64,000 bases of DNA. It comes from Adelphocoris suturalis. Lineage: Eukaryota > Arthropoda > Insecta > Hemiptera > Miridae. Shown piece after piece: positions 1 to 11,175 of this stretch. Position numbers and translations under genes: made by a program. The DNA lies in NCBI GenBank assembly GCA_030762985.1, contig CM061040.1, positions 68,773,655 through 68,837,654 of the forward strand, in the 5' to 3' direction. Within the stretch, counting starts at the first letter, position 1. Each line of letters opens with the position of its first letter. The notes below the pieces were generated by a model that saw nothing but the letters and a program-made list of their open reading frames with translations, was not told where the DNA came from and did no database searches.

Positions 1-1677
1 TGATCTTCGGAGGCATGATGGGACTACTATTTTACTGCCGTAAAAAATAAGACCAGATTCTAAATATAAATTTTCTCTCAACTTGAAATATTGTTTCATT
101 TCTTCAGACAACGATGAGGTTTTAGGCCAACCTTGCAGACAGAAATTGGTAAGCCTTTTTAAATTATCATCATCCGCTGTCCCTTTACGAAGTTTATTTT
201 TCTGATCATCTGATAGTGGTAAGTGTTTTGAAATAGAGTGCACCATTTCCAACATTTCTGGGTCACGTTCAGTTGTTTTTAGTGCGTTCCGGGATAGCAT
301 GTCGGTAAATTGCAGATGTATTCCTGGCACATAAATTAACTTGAATTTGTACAGAAGCAATTTCAACCGGAATCTACGAAGGCGGATGGAACCTATTTTG
401 CTTATGTGCTTATCCATGATCGTCGTGAGCGGCTTATGGTCAGTATGAATTTCAACTATTTGACCATAGATGTATTTATGAAATTTGGTACATCCAAAAT
501 AAATCGAAAGCAACTTTTTTTCACTCTGGCTGTAATTCAATTCAGTTGCATTCATTGTTCTTGAAACACAAGCAACTAATTTAAAATTACCGTCATGCTG
601 TTGGAAAAGACAGCTGCCAATCCCATTTTTGCTGGCATCGCACTGTAAAATGATTTTTTTGGTTGGGTCGTATGGAACTAACGCAGGGGCTTTAGATACA
701 GCCTTTTTTAGATTTGAAAAATATTCGTCGTGTAATGGTGTCCAGATCCATTGCACATCCTTTTTGAGTAAACTACTCAAAGGTGACATTATTTCAGCCA
801 TTTCGGGCACATATTTTCTCACATAATTGAAAGATCCAATAATTCTTTGGAGGGATTCTTTATCCGATGGAGGTTCAAGGTTAGCCAATGCCTCAATTCT
901 ACTTGGATCCATTCGCATACCTTCAAGATTAAAAATTTGGCCAACATAACGAACTTCTTTTAATCGATACTGAAATTTATCTTTGTTGAAAACAGCACCG
1001 ATTTGTTTAGCTCTTTGGACAACTTTACTCATGGCAAAATCATGGATAGCTTCAGTTTCGCCCATAACAAGGATGTCGTCGAACCAGATTATAACGTTAT
1101 CCAAATCCCCAAAATATTTTTCCACGGCATACCGAAACTCTTCAGGAGCATTGGCTATTCCGAAAGGTAAAACAAGGTAACGATAAATTCCAAATGGAGT
1201 TGCAAAACAGCACCTCCAAGAAGAGTCGTCCGTTAGAGGAATATGGTGGAAGCCTTCGGACAAATCACACACAGAAAAAAAATGTTTTCCTCGTAATTTT
1301 GAAGCTATTTCTTCCAAAGTAAGCATAGTTTTAGGTTTTCGCACAATTATTTTATTCAAATCAGACGGATCGAGGCACAAACGAATTTTTCCGTTAGACT
1401 TCTCAACTAAAACGATTTTATTAATGCAAGATAATGGTGACAGATCTTCTACTTTAATTATCGCATCTCTCTTCACAAGTCGATCGAGTTCAGCTCTCAA
1501 CGGTTCAAACAAGCAGTTAGGAATGCTGGAAGGTGGGTGGCATATGTGAGGAAATTGTTCCCTAATGGTGATGGTACACGGATCTGGAAATTTGCCAGTA
1601 CCTGAAAATACCTCAATATGTTCTTTAATGAATTGATCTTTCGCAGAGTGGACGTTTTGAAGATTTAGCTTGTGAAC
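1..1677 (-). CDS. pol: Ty3/gypsy pol fragment: reverse transcriptase and RNase H (runs off left edge)
   Basis: One open minus-strand frame covers the whole interval and continues past the left edge. It encodes the reverse transcriptase and RNase H of a Ty3/gypsy-type retrotransposon, which copy element RNA into DNA in the cytoplasmic particle. The RT catalytic motif reads FDDIL (plus positions about 1069-1083), with the preceding RT blocks upstream of it at about 1190-1440. RNase H is marked by CDAS near 632-645 and by a TDHKPL motif near 430-450. The frame is the direct continuation of the gag-protease frame on its right, separated only by an in-frame TGA at 1678-1680. The zinc finger and core of integrase would lie beyond the left edge. 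No ATG sits at its start, so it is probably made as part of a gag-pol product. Confidence 0.9.
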
Positions 1678-2883
1678 TCATTTAACTAAATTCAATGATA
1701 AGCAACCAGGAAGTCCAAGTAACAAAGTATCAATAGCATCAATTATCATGAAATCTTCGTAAGTTTCTAATCCATTATATTCACATTTGAGATTCACTCT
1801 ACCTATTGGTTGAGTAGTTGAGCCATCGAATCCTTCTAATTCAACATTTGTCTGAAAAGGTTTAATATGGCTATTTTTCTTGATTTGTTTGAAAATCTTT
1901 AAAGGCCTAACACGTACCTCAGCACCAGTATCCAACTTACATTTAATTTTAACGTTTTCGATATAAATATTTTCTACCCATTCGGAACTATCCCCTTTAA
2001 CATTTCTAATTTTGTATGTAAAGGGGTTGGGGTTAGGTTCAAGAGATTTTAACGAAAAACAGGAAATAGTTGAGTCATCATCTGAGGGACTGGAAGATTC
2101 TTCAGATTTGAAATCTACCGATTTAATCTTTCTGTCGACTCTGCAACTTACTGCTAAATGGTTTTTGATACCACATTTTTTGCAAGGTTTACCAAATGCG
2201 GGACATTCCCGAGGCCCATGTGAAGTTTGGCACCTACCACAATCAAATTTGTCCATATTTTTCCTGGAGTTTTTAAATTTATTTGTTTTATTTCGACGAA
2301 TTGCTGAAACTTCATTTGGAGGTGGGTTAATTTTCTCTACCTGAAACCTACTTTGTTCACTCTCTCGACAAAATTTAATGGCTTTGGTCAGTGTTAAACT
2401 ATCTTGACGTAATAGGGCTTCTTGTACATTCTTTTCCCTAATGCCATTGACTATTTTATCTCTCAATATTTGATTAATGAGAGATTCAGTTGAAACGTTT
2501 TCATAGTCGCATGAGGACAACAGTTGCCTACATTCCGTGAGAAAATGATCAAACGGTTCACCCTCTGCTTGGCGTCGGGAATTAAACATAAACCGTTCAA
2601 ACACAACATTAGTCCGAGGATTTGCAAAATCATCAATTGCACTGATGACAGAAGCGTAAACTTTAGAATCTTCATCAGAAATTGGTAGAGTTGAAACTAT
2701 GCGTGCAGCAACAGGCCCCATTATATTTCTAAGCAATGAAAGTTTTACCTTATCATCCTTCTCTTCCTGTTCGGTTGTTACCAGATAGTCGGTGAACGTC
2801 TGCTTCCAGAACTTCCATTCAGCGGCAATGTTGAGGCTTTCCAAATCCAAATTAGGGGGTAACTTGACGAAAGCTTGGGCCAT
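1678..2883 (-). CDS. gag: Ty3/gypsy gag-protease, 401 aa
   Basis: A 401-residue minus-strand frame starts with the ATG at 2881-2883, just after the primer-binding site. Residues 1-185 match the capsid-like part of K02A2.6-type gypsy Gag. Two zinc knuckles follow (C215-C227 in the form CxxCx4HxxxxC, and C234-C247 CxxCx4HxxxxC), which bind RNA. A retropepsin domain begins with LDTGAEV at 317-323 and ends with LLLGLPGC at 387-394. The residues after the active site read VRPLKIF. The frame stops at TGA 1678-1680 exactly between protease and RT. That is either a translational control point or a nonsense mutation. Family assignment is firm; activity is unknown. Confidence 0.88.
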   Translation of the reverse strand: MAQAFVKLPPNLDLESLNIAAEWKFWKQTFTDYLVTTEQEEKDDKVKLSLLRNIMGPVAARIVSTLPISDEDSKVYASVISAIDDFANPRTNVVFERFMFNSRRQAEGEPFDHFLTECRQLLSSCDYENVSTESLINQILRDKIVNGIREKNVQEALLRQDSLTLTKAIKFCRESEQSRFQVEKINPPPNEVSAIRRNKTNKFKNSRKNMDKFDCGRCQTSHGPRECPAFGKPCKKCGIKNHLAVSCRVDRKIKSVDFKSEESSSPSDDDSTISCFSLKSLEPNPNPFTYKIRNVKGDSSEWVENIYIENVKIKCKLDTGAEVRVRPLKIFKQIKKNSHIKPFQTNVELEGFDGSTTQPIGRVNLKCEYNGLETYEDFMIIDAIDTLLLGLPGCLSLNLVK

Positions 2884-2924
2884 TACGAAGGAAAAATCGC
2901 GACTATAACTTTACAAGATTTAAA

Positions 2925-2939
2925 GAACCGACTGCGCCA
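2925..2939 (-). other. Primer-binding site of the left gypsy element
   Basis: On the minus strand the sequence TGGCGCAGTCGGTTC follows directly after a CA dinucleotide that would end a 5' LTR. A minus-strand PBS begins with TGG, the complement of a tRNA CCA end, and this one closely resembles the PBS of the errantivirus at 27204-27221 (TGGCGCAGTCAGTAGGAC). It lies about 40 bases upstream of the gag ATG, the normal place. Confidence 0.6.
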
Positions 2940-3400
2940 TGTTTTACATTACTGACACAGTAAAATATATCTAATATTAAAAGGAAAGAAAACTAGAACT
3001 TGTGTAACTCTACAAGACTTCTGTATTTTATAATAATGAAACCAGAACAGATAATAGAACACATGGAGGGTTTGATGTTGAAGTAGTTATTGGCGAATGC
3101 CAATATATCAACATAGGTAGTGAAGTTACAACAGTTGATAAAACCGTTAAGCGAAATTTTGTAATATGTCAAAAATTTTGTTATGTGTGTAGGTAAGAAT
3201 GATATAATTGCTGGAGTCGTGAAAAAGTTTTGCCTGCTGTCTTCAGTAAGATTTTTTGGACAGGTTTTCTCGAGAAAGGAGTAGCCAGCTTGAGCCATTT
3301 ACCCCAGGTTTCCGCAAATTTCTAAGACGAAACGTTTCGTAATGAATGATTATGGACAACCGAAATTTGAAGTTTTTGCTTCTCTTCGTCATTTTGGTTT
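2940..3400 (-). repeat. Probable 5' LTR of the left gypsy element (outer end not resolved)
   Basis: Sequence right of the PBS should be the 5' LTR, since the inner boundary reads ...ACA|TGG on the minus strand. The partner LTR lies outside the window, so the outer boundary cannot be fixed; REP-A sequence begins near 3401. A 101-codon open stretch here (2993-3298, minus) has no recognisable domain and is probably chance. Confidence 0.4.
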
Positions 3401-3535
3401 ATTATTTCCAATAATAAGCCTATGTGATCGTGTAGCAAAAAATTGTTATAACCCCCCCTCAAACTTTGTCACTTTACGTTTCAAGGTGCGTAGAATCCAA
3501 ATTTGAAATGTCCGTCCGCGGTCCGCCGTCCGGGC
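3401..3535 (+). repeat. REP-A interspersed repeat, short copy
   Basis: This stretch shares its order of landmarks with copies at 5005, 34010 (inverted) and 40030: a TTTGGTTTATTATT start, a C-rich TAACCCCCC run, TTACGTTTCAAG, then GCGTAGAATCC and a CCGTCCG-rich end. It is non-coding and unclassified. Confidence 0.65.
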
Positions 3536-5004
3536 CATAAAAGGCCTAAGAATTTACTTAAAAAACCCGTTCTTTCCCACATAGACTCCATTTGGGGTCT
3601 AGTTGGTCCTAACGTTTAACCATCCCGATCGCTTTACTCGCATAGATGCTATGGGCCGAAAACGGGTGAAAAGTGTCTTTTTCGAGGCTTTAACTGTTAG
3701 ACGTGTTAGACGCACGCCTGGCACGCTTGGCACGGAGTCACGGTGGGTGGTGCCTGGGGTGAGCGGGGGGTGGAGTGAGAGAAGGCGCCGCGGCACCATG
3801 AGGTGGGTACAGCGTTCTTTCGAGGCATTAATATATGTTTTTTTCTAGGTCATATTTGTGTGTTAATACCAATGCTTTTCCTACGCATATTTAATAACAT
3901 ATCCTCTCGACTTTTCGTACGTACTTAGATAATGATATTATTAAGGCAATAACTATTTGAATAGATAGGAGCTCAAATCGAGAAATATAAACATGCGTAT
4001 ATATTTATAGAAGTATAGGTTGTGGCAACTCGAAATAGGACACGCCGAGGAGTCTGGACGGGCCTTATGACGTACGCAAGCCAACTAAAACTACGATCAT
4101 ACTCAATTGAAAAAATAATAAACCTTTGTGAAATAATTTGCAGCATTTTTTATATATGATAGGGTTTTTAAATTACCCTTTAATCAATTAATATTAATGT
4201 GTCTATCCATCAAAAGCAGGAATTTTAATATTTATTGGTGCCTTGTTGGTTTCCGTTTGACTGTCACTTCAGGTATATTTCACTCTGAATAACCATCAGT
4301 ATAATTTATTGCGTTGTCGATTGTTTTCTACTAATATGTATCAATCTGAGCAGATTGAGCTTGAAAGATTCAAATCAAGTTAGGTACATTTACTGATTAC
4401 CCAGGATAGACGAGCCTCTAAAGATAAGTTGGGCTGGGTGTTGGCTCATTTCGCCGCAAATAATTTCCAAGATCGCATGCCGATGGGCTCTACTGTTCCA
4501 GCTGCACGTCAACTCTACAATCTTGGCAGTTATTTCTACAACTCCCCTAAATGATCACATCCAATAAGTTCAACGGCCAAGCTTACATCGCAATTTCTTT
4601 ACTGCGTAGTTGCTGAATAAGGGAGCAGCTAGAAAAATTAGGGTGACGTCTGCATCTCTGCATGGGAGGTACAAATTGGTAGACGCGTTTGTTTGGGATT
4701 CACTCCGGGATTGCATAATCCCGATAAAAAAAATTGTCCCAACTGTATGAGAAAATAATATTGAATTGTGTAGAGGTATACTAGAAAAATTAAGGAGTTT
4801 GAACGTATACGATGTTGTTTTAATTTTTGATTTCAGCATTCCACTTGGGGTCTGTAGCCAAAAAAAAAAACAAAGTTTTGCAAAGCACCCAATATTTAAA
4901 AAAATCAAATCTTCCTTAATTGCCTTCATCGAAATTTGTTTTGAGACATTCTGAGACTACCCCTGTATATACATAGTGCCCCAGTTCAACTTGCCCCCTC
5001 CCCC
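3536..5004. other. Non-coding spacer with a GC- and CpG-rich patch at about 3590-3815
   Basis: Most of this spacer is AT-rich and without recognisable genes. The patch at 3590-3815 is much richer in G, C and CpG than its surroundings. It is open on both strands (81 codons plus, 66 codons minus), which is expected of GC-rich DNA and is not evidence of a gene. The last 150 bases (about 4850-4970) resemble one end of the REP-B family, around the motif TCGAAAT..GTTTTGAGACATTC. Confidence 0.4.
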
Positions 5005-5243
5005 CTCCACCATTTATTTTTTTATTTATTATTTTCAATGATAAACTTTTCTAATCGACCAAAAAAAAAAAAAAAAATTTTAACACCCCCTGAAATTTTT
5101 TTGGTTTACGTTTCAAGATGCGTAGAATCTAAAAATAGAATTTAAAAAAACTATATGAAACTTGTATTAAAAATCACATTTAGGGTCTAGATGGTCATAT
5201 AAGCTCGGCATCAATTTTTACCAACCCTAAAGCGTTCTATTAA

Positions 5244-6286
5244 CCTTTTGCGGACGCAAGGCTGTCAAGGTGAATCGAGCGTTGCGTTCGTATGGCATGT
5301 GTCACATGCCAGCCGCCATTCGCTATCTAGGACGAAGCTTATTCTGTGACGATGAGTTAGCCTGGACGTCATATTGTTTGTGATCCAAATTGAGCCAAAT
5401 TTTGAAATTTCCCCGACTGATTTGTAATCTTGATGAATGGCTGGACCCTATGATCAAGTTAATTTTTTCGTAACTCTTCTAAAATTATTACTATTTTACT
5501 CTTAAAAATTAGGAAAGATTTGGCACTCGCTTTTAATAGTTTTTCAATGGACCATTTTCATGGGTTCTGATCGGTGGAATACTTTCATATTTTTATCAAA
5601 TCGTGTTACTTACCTTAAATACACGCTGCAAAAATTTCAACTACCTCAGCTCAATGGCTTGGGTAGAACATTATTTGGAACGCGACGAGTACACCAAGGT
5701 CAGGACCCGTATGTTCCATTTGGTCTGACAAGAGTACTTTGGGGTGTTTATCCGTCAAACCATTATTATGAACTATGACAAATTAATTAAAGAGCAATAA
5801 AAATAATAAATAAGAACTATTTGTTTTATTGCACTCAATAGGTAAGAACTTAGAAAATGAAAAATTGCCCAAAACTGGTTGGTTTGGGTTTATTTAGATG
5901 AAATAAGACTTATTTATTATATTGCATGAACCTATGTGTTAGACTCAAACACATAAGTTCTCGCAATATTTGAATGACTGATTGAATAAAACAGTTGGAA
6001 AAGAAAAAAATATGATCTCAACCGTAATATTCCCAGCTGGAAATCCATTCCACGAGTTTCTCATTTGGCAATTCATATGGAGGGAGCGGAAAAAGGTTTA
6101 CAGCCCGAATTATTGAAACATTTCGTTGCCTAGGTATCTCAGATGGGTAAATACCGCCCAGAAATTACTTAGGAGTTCGTAGGAATAAGTAATTGAGGAT
6201 AAAAGAGGCGGCATGTCTCCCATGCCATACGTCTAAATCGAGCTGACAACAAGTGCATGTCACACATGCCATACGTCCGCAAAAGG
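5244..6286. mobile_element. Non-autonomous piggyBac-type element (MITE), 1,043 bp
   Basis: The element is bounded by TTAA on both sides (5240-5243 and 6287-6290). It has perfect 13-bp terminal inverted repeats, CCTTTTGCGGACG at the left and CGTCCGCAAAAGG at the right. Further in, both ends share a subterminal CGTATGGCATGTG motif in inverted orientation. TTAA duplication with CCY-starting termini is the mark of the piggyBac superfamily. The related REP-A copy has an intact TTAA without the insert at 40248-40251, which confirms the boundaries. There is no transposase; the longest open stretch (72 codons at 5560-5778) has no domain. It would need a transposase supplied in trans. Confidence 0.88.
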
Positions 6287-6528
6287 TTAAAGGGTTAAAC
6301 ATTTAAAAAATCAAGATCTCGAAAACTTTCAAGATTACAGTAATCATTTTTCGCTTCTCAATGATAAATTTAATCCCAAAGAATCGATTGAAACCACCCT
6401 CAACGCTGTTCGTTGCACAGTTTGCTTTCCCTAAGGTCAAGCCTTGAAAAAAAAAAGAAAAAAAAAAAAACCTTGAAATTTCTATGCGCGAGAAGATAGA
6501 GAAATCACGCGTTGCTAGCGGATCTATT

Positions 6529-6530
<2 letters not shown>

Positions 6531-6574
<44 letters not shown>
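6531..6574. repeat. (GT)n microsatellite
   Basis: An uninterrupted GT dinucleotide run of about 22 units lies inside the REP-A copy. The corresponding place in the 40-kb copy has no such run, so it expanded after the copies diverged. Confidence 0.95.
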
Positions 6575-6576
<2 letters not shown>

Positions 6577-7330
6577 TCCTAGTAACAAGCTTAATTTCCA
6601 TAATACTCAAGCAATTTTTATGAATAGTCGTAGAATGAGCCGATTAGGGTGTAGATGATCCTCACGATCAGTTTCGTTGATCTCAAATCAATACTTGACT
6701 CAGCGCATGCGCAAATATAAATTCCATGAATCATCATTATCTCACGCCCCCGTCATCCGATCTCGCTCAAATTTGGAGGATAGGGGGGTGAGATTAATTT
6801 AAGCATTCTCTAGCAATTTCAACATAATCCTATCATCAGTAACTACTGCGCATGCGCGAATGTGTAATCCTTTTAAATAGCCTGTTTTCACGACCCGATT
6901 TTGAAGACATTTTCAGGCAATGTGCGAGTTAAGCTGTAAATGGTCCTGTTTTCATACTTTTTAAATGATGACTTCATTCTGCGCATGCGCAAACGTAAAT
7001 TACATCAAGCATTATTTTTTCACGCTCTAGTCGTCCATTCTCGCTCGAGTTTGGTGCATAGTTGGGGAACAATGGTTTTATTATTCCATATCAATTTAAC
7101 ATTATTGCAACATTAGTAGCTCCTGCGAATGTGGGAAAGTGAAATCCCTGGAACAAGAATATTTTCTCGTTTTTTCTATCGTCAATCTTTCTATCGTCTA
7201 TCGTCAAATTCTATAACATTTCCTGGGAATGTGCGGACTGGCTGTAGATTGTCCCCTACCAATTTCATTTTTCTCGAATCTTTACTCCATTAAGCGTATG
7301 CGCTAAAATAAATTACCTGAAGCATCATTT

Positions 7331-8560
7331 TCCCCAAATCCTAAATAACAGATTTCGAAGTTTTAAGTTATCTACATCTTGATAGACTAAGTACAATATT
7401 CTGCTACCTATGGAATTTTCGTGATTATTAAAACCATTTCAATGATCTATACATTTATGTTGTTTTCTGTTGGTAGGTACCTACTTACATAAATTATGTT
7501 ATACTGAGAACAGGGGGGATAGTAAAATATAGATGTTTTAATTAATTGCATTCATTTTCCCTCTGTAGGTGCCCATATCCACGCAGACATATTGATGTCA
7601 ACCTACGGATCTGCAATTTGAAATGGACTTCCTTTGTAATATCAAGAATTTAATATCAGTGCACACTGAAATGCTGTGGGGCCTATGAGGCTAAATTGTT
7701 TTTTATCGTCTTATGATACAGAAACTTGAAATGCAGCTCCTTTTTGGAGACCTGGAATACAATTACAAAGTATGGAGGAGCCCAGACCAGCTTCGGAACC
7801 TCTGAGGCTAATTTCTTTCCTAATCAACTCTTGGTACTGTTATTTAGATAGAGCTCCTTTGGGACTCCTCGGAAACAATTTCGAGGTACGGAGGCGCACT
7901 AATCAGTAGAGAGGCCTCTGAACCTATAAGCTTTCCTTACATATCAACTTTTTGTTTTTGAAAATTTAGGTACTGTGAAGCGTAAAATTGCGGGGTCTTG
8001 GAACTGTAAGGGTGTTAACCCTTTTTGGAAGTACGATGCGCCATGTTCTGGTCATATATATTACATACGGGGTTTAATAATTTTAGACCAATGTTCTACG
8101 TAGAAGGGCTGTATAACACAGAATCATGAACCATTGTGTAATTATTTGCAGATTTTTCAATTCAGAAGATAAAAAAATAAACAAATAAAAAAAATAAATA
8201 ATAAGTACATAAATGATGACACCCCTTTATTATGTTCTAAGTAGGTAGGTACTATTCAGTGAGAAATGAGATTTTGTTTATCACGCGCTATACCTTGTGG
8301 CGCCACAACTTCTATCTCCTATGTTCTTCAAACGGGAAACCTTCACTGTAGATTTGAAATCTTCATATAAATACATGGAAAAATGACCCTCGATCGAATT
8401 TTTCGTTGCGCAAAAACGGGCGCGATTACACGCAAACTGTGAAATAGCGAGTTTTTAAGATAGTTAAGCATTCAATTGTGAGTAGCAACATGTGATTTAA
8501 ATGACTTTTGGGAATTTTTTTCACGCTGGATCGAGAAGTGATGTTCATTTGTTTATATTC
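7331..8560. other. Non-coding spacer with degenerate ~130-bp repeats (about 7640-7990)
   Basis: From about 7640 to 7990 a block recurs about three times. It contains CCTxTGAGGCTAA, a CTTTCCTAATCAAC-like stretch, GCAGCTCCTTT and a GAGGTAxGGAGG stretch, all diverged. The end (about 7985-8150) resembles the inverted sequence at 32930-33050. No gene was found. Confidence 0.45.
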
Positions 8561-9010
8561 GCTATACCAACTTGGAAAAACACAGAGAATGGCCAGAAAT
8601 GGCCTTTTTGAGCAAAAATTGATGAAATTTTAGATGGGTAAGAAAATCTCTAAAAATGGCAAAACACAGCTAAAAATCGGTAAATGCTTAGATTGTAGCA
8701 GAGTATTACTCAAAAGTGTATCGAACAGGTAGGAACTTGAACAATTAAAGATTTATGCAAATAATCGTGCTGGAAAATGTACTTGAATTTTATTATTATG
8801 TGCTATCAAAATTCATGAAAGCTAGAATAAAATTATGAAAAAAAGTGTAAATATTCGTTTGAATAGCAAAATTGTAATTAGAATAAGATTTTTTTTGCCG
8901 TCAAATTTATAGTTAGCAGTTTCCTTGCAATCGAAATATGATGCAATATAATTATTGGAAATTCTCTCTTACGATCATGCCGCATGACATGTTGTGTTTT
9001 CGAGAGGATT
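8561..9010 (+). repeat. REP-B interspersed repeat, partial copy
   Basis: The stretch carries the REP-B order: TCTCTAAAAATGGC, a GCTAAAAATCGGTAAAT block, AAAATGTACTTGAATTT, then GTTAGCAGTTTCCTTGCAA and GATCATGCCGCATGAC. The same order is found at 38400-38860 and inverted at 50800-51200. It is AT-rich and non-coding. Confidence 0.55.
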
Positions 9011-9187
9011 GTTGACAGACGGAACTTTTCCATTTGAACTTATCAATTTTTGGAACATTTCGTAGCTACTAGCAAGGTAAATAATTACCTTGCTGTTCAA
9101 ATATTCTTCTTCTGTTATATTTTTTTGTATGTATATTTGTATGTATTATCATATTGTATTTTTGTTGTTGTGGCTGTTGTTGTTGTT

Positions 9188-9237
<50 letters not shown>

Positions 9238-10869
9238 CATGGTGATGTTTTTCTCAATGCTTTTAGAATTCAAAATTTTCCAATATGCGAAATCTTAGAA
9301 AGTTGACCATTTAGCTAGTCACCTGTGGCACAAAGCGCTACAAGTCAAGTGATTGTTTGACATCTTTTAAAAGTTCCACCCTAACTAATACGGTTTCCTG
9401 ATCCAGCAATTTGAACATTTTACTTGCTTAGAAAACTTAGTAGGTACATAAGTGGTAAGCGTATAGACTTGCGTGATCTTCCATTTCAAAAGTTGAATAT
9501 CATTCTTACATTATTCGTGAGTCTTATCCACTCCATCGTCCATTTCTGAGCCTTATTCGTGAGCGCATAAACTTGACGGTGATTAGACTCTGCTTATTAA
9601 TTCGACGGAGGGCGGGAGCAAACCGACGGATTTTCTCTCATAACGAAAACTCCCAAATGCCATTTTAACACGAAGCGAGAAATTAATTCTTCTGTTCGTT
9701 CGCATGATACTTCTTTTTCTGCCATGATAATAACCTAGGGTAAGGTAGACGCATACAGAGAAAAGATTTTTTTTGTAGATTTCAACGTAGCAATTCAGTA
9801 CGATGGTGGAAAATCATAAAATTCAATAGGTAAATTTGTATTGATATCAAATTCGATAAATCATTTCATATAAGTAAATATACTACAACGACTAGGGTGC
9901 CACCCTTAAAAAAAGAGTGATACAGAAAAAACAAACTCCACCAGTCGAAAACCAATTCTACACATTAAGAACGAATTGTCTGAACAGTATATATATATAT
10001 ATATATACATATAACAGTAAACTCACCAATGATCTCATCAGTAAACACCCTGACTCATTACTCACTGTGAAAATTAGCAAAGAATCTCCAAAGACCGGTT
10101 ATCGAAGAATTGGCAAGGATAATGCAGGACTTCGGATCGGAGACAGCTGATGTCTTTGCAAATTATCTATAACATATTTTCAGACCTAACCCCCTGTCAC
10201 ATCACATGTGTAACAGTTCCTGTCGAACTAGCTGCTCCCACTTGTCACTTGTCATTCCAGATCGTGCCTCCTTTACGGTAAGAACTCTCCCTCTTGTGCG
10301 TATAGCAGTTTACTATTATTCACACCCCATTGATTTATATCTACAACACAATTGCTATTCTCTCCTACCATCACCCTCATGCATTATCTTCTTACATATC
10401 ATTAAATTATATTCAATATATATCGACATCATATTAGTCAGAGAATCCTCCATCATGATCTCTTCCATGGAGTAAAACTCTAGTAACCGATGTACCTATC
10501 CTGGATAGATCTACCTATATTGTAGAGAATAAGAAATTTAATCACTGCAATCGCAAAGATTGTCACGCATGAACAAATGGAACAAAAAATATCAGTAGAA
10601 CCTTATTACGGAGATATTAAGGAGGTAGACAATTTCCTATTAAGGAGGTAGAAAATACGCCCCAAGGGGCCTCCAGTTCCAATTTCAGCTTCATAGGTTG
10701 AATAGCATATAACATACCTCCGGATCTCACTCTGCTGATCTAGGGGCTCTCGACTTCATGATTCGTTTGTAGATATCCGAAGGATTCTCCATCTCCAATT
10801 TCAGTTTCAAAGGTTGAATAGCAAAGAAATTGGATAAGCCGCTACTTCAGTATCTTTTTGTAACCTTTT
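9011..10869. other. Non-coding spacer with simple-sequence runs
   Basis: No gene is supported here. A 49-base T run sits at 9189-9237 and a (TA)n run near 9985-10012. Two short direct repeats of a TATTAAGGAGGTAGA-like unit lie at 10610-10655, and a diverged pair built on CAATTTCAGyTTCAxAGGTTGAATAGCA lies near 10680 and 10795. Open stretches of 77-89 codons here (9917-10475) show no domain. Confidence 0.5.
9189..9237. repeat. Poly-T run, 49 bases
   Basis: This pure T homopolymer could be the tail of a minus-strand retroposed sequence or an expanded slippage tract. No flanking duplication was identified. The Phe-rich open frame through it is an artefact of the run. Confidence 0.9.
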
Positions 10870-11022
10870 TCCACTACTATCCTCCTCTGTAATATTATAT
10901 TAGTTGACTGTTAAACTACAGTGATTTTTATGGCAGAGTCCTCTTTTTTTGTGCGGCAAGTAGTAAGGCACTTAGAATATCAATGTTTGAAGATCCGACT
11001 TTGTCAACTACAAGGCTCAATC

Positions 11023-11068
<46 letters not shown>

Positions 11069-11175
11069 TTTCGGTATCTGGATATGTGAGTTCTATCTGC
11101 GTGATCCAATTCCATCCTCACTATTTGACGTGCAAAATAGTCCCGCATGTCAGGTTCATATTTACGTACTTGTTT
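10870..11175 (+). repeat. REP-D repeat copy 1, with a 42-base A run
   Basis: This stretch is collinear with 37540-37830. Shared landmarks are an AACTACARTGATT start, CAGAATATCAAT-like and TTGTCAACTACA blocks, TCGGTATCT/TGGTATCT, ATTTGACGTGyAAA and a CCGCATrTCAGG end. Here an A run at 11024-11065 interrupts it. The CR1-like element appears to have inserted just downstream. Confidence 0.65.

Larger units (their letters stand above)
5005..7330 (+). repeat. REP-A, longest copy, containing a TTAA-type MITE
   Basis: This copy starts with an AATCGACCAAAAA landmark and a C-run, then TTACGTTTCAAGATGCG. After the MITE it continues through a GATCTCGAAAACTTT block, a (GT)n run and two to three degenerate ~280-bp units, each carrying a GCGCATGCGC palindrome followed by AAATTxCATxAAGCAT and CGCTCxAxTTTGG. 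The same order is found at 40030-40914 plus 45230-45720. No coding capacity was seen. At 6829-6833 it carries the uninterrupted version of the site where the copia element sits in the other copy. Confidence 0.75.

Noticed and set aside
3599..3848. Overlapping open frames on both strands in the GC-rich patch
   Set aside because: Stop codons are rare in GC-rich DNA; no domain, and both strands are equally open.
5560..5778. 72-codon frame inside the piggyBac-type MITE as a possible transposase remnant
   Set aside because: No DDD motif or similarity to piggyBac transposase that I can see; length is as expected by chance.
9050..9298. Open frame with a poly-Phe stretch resembling a membrane protein
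   Set aside because: It is produced by the 49-base T run.
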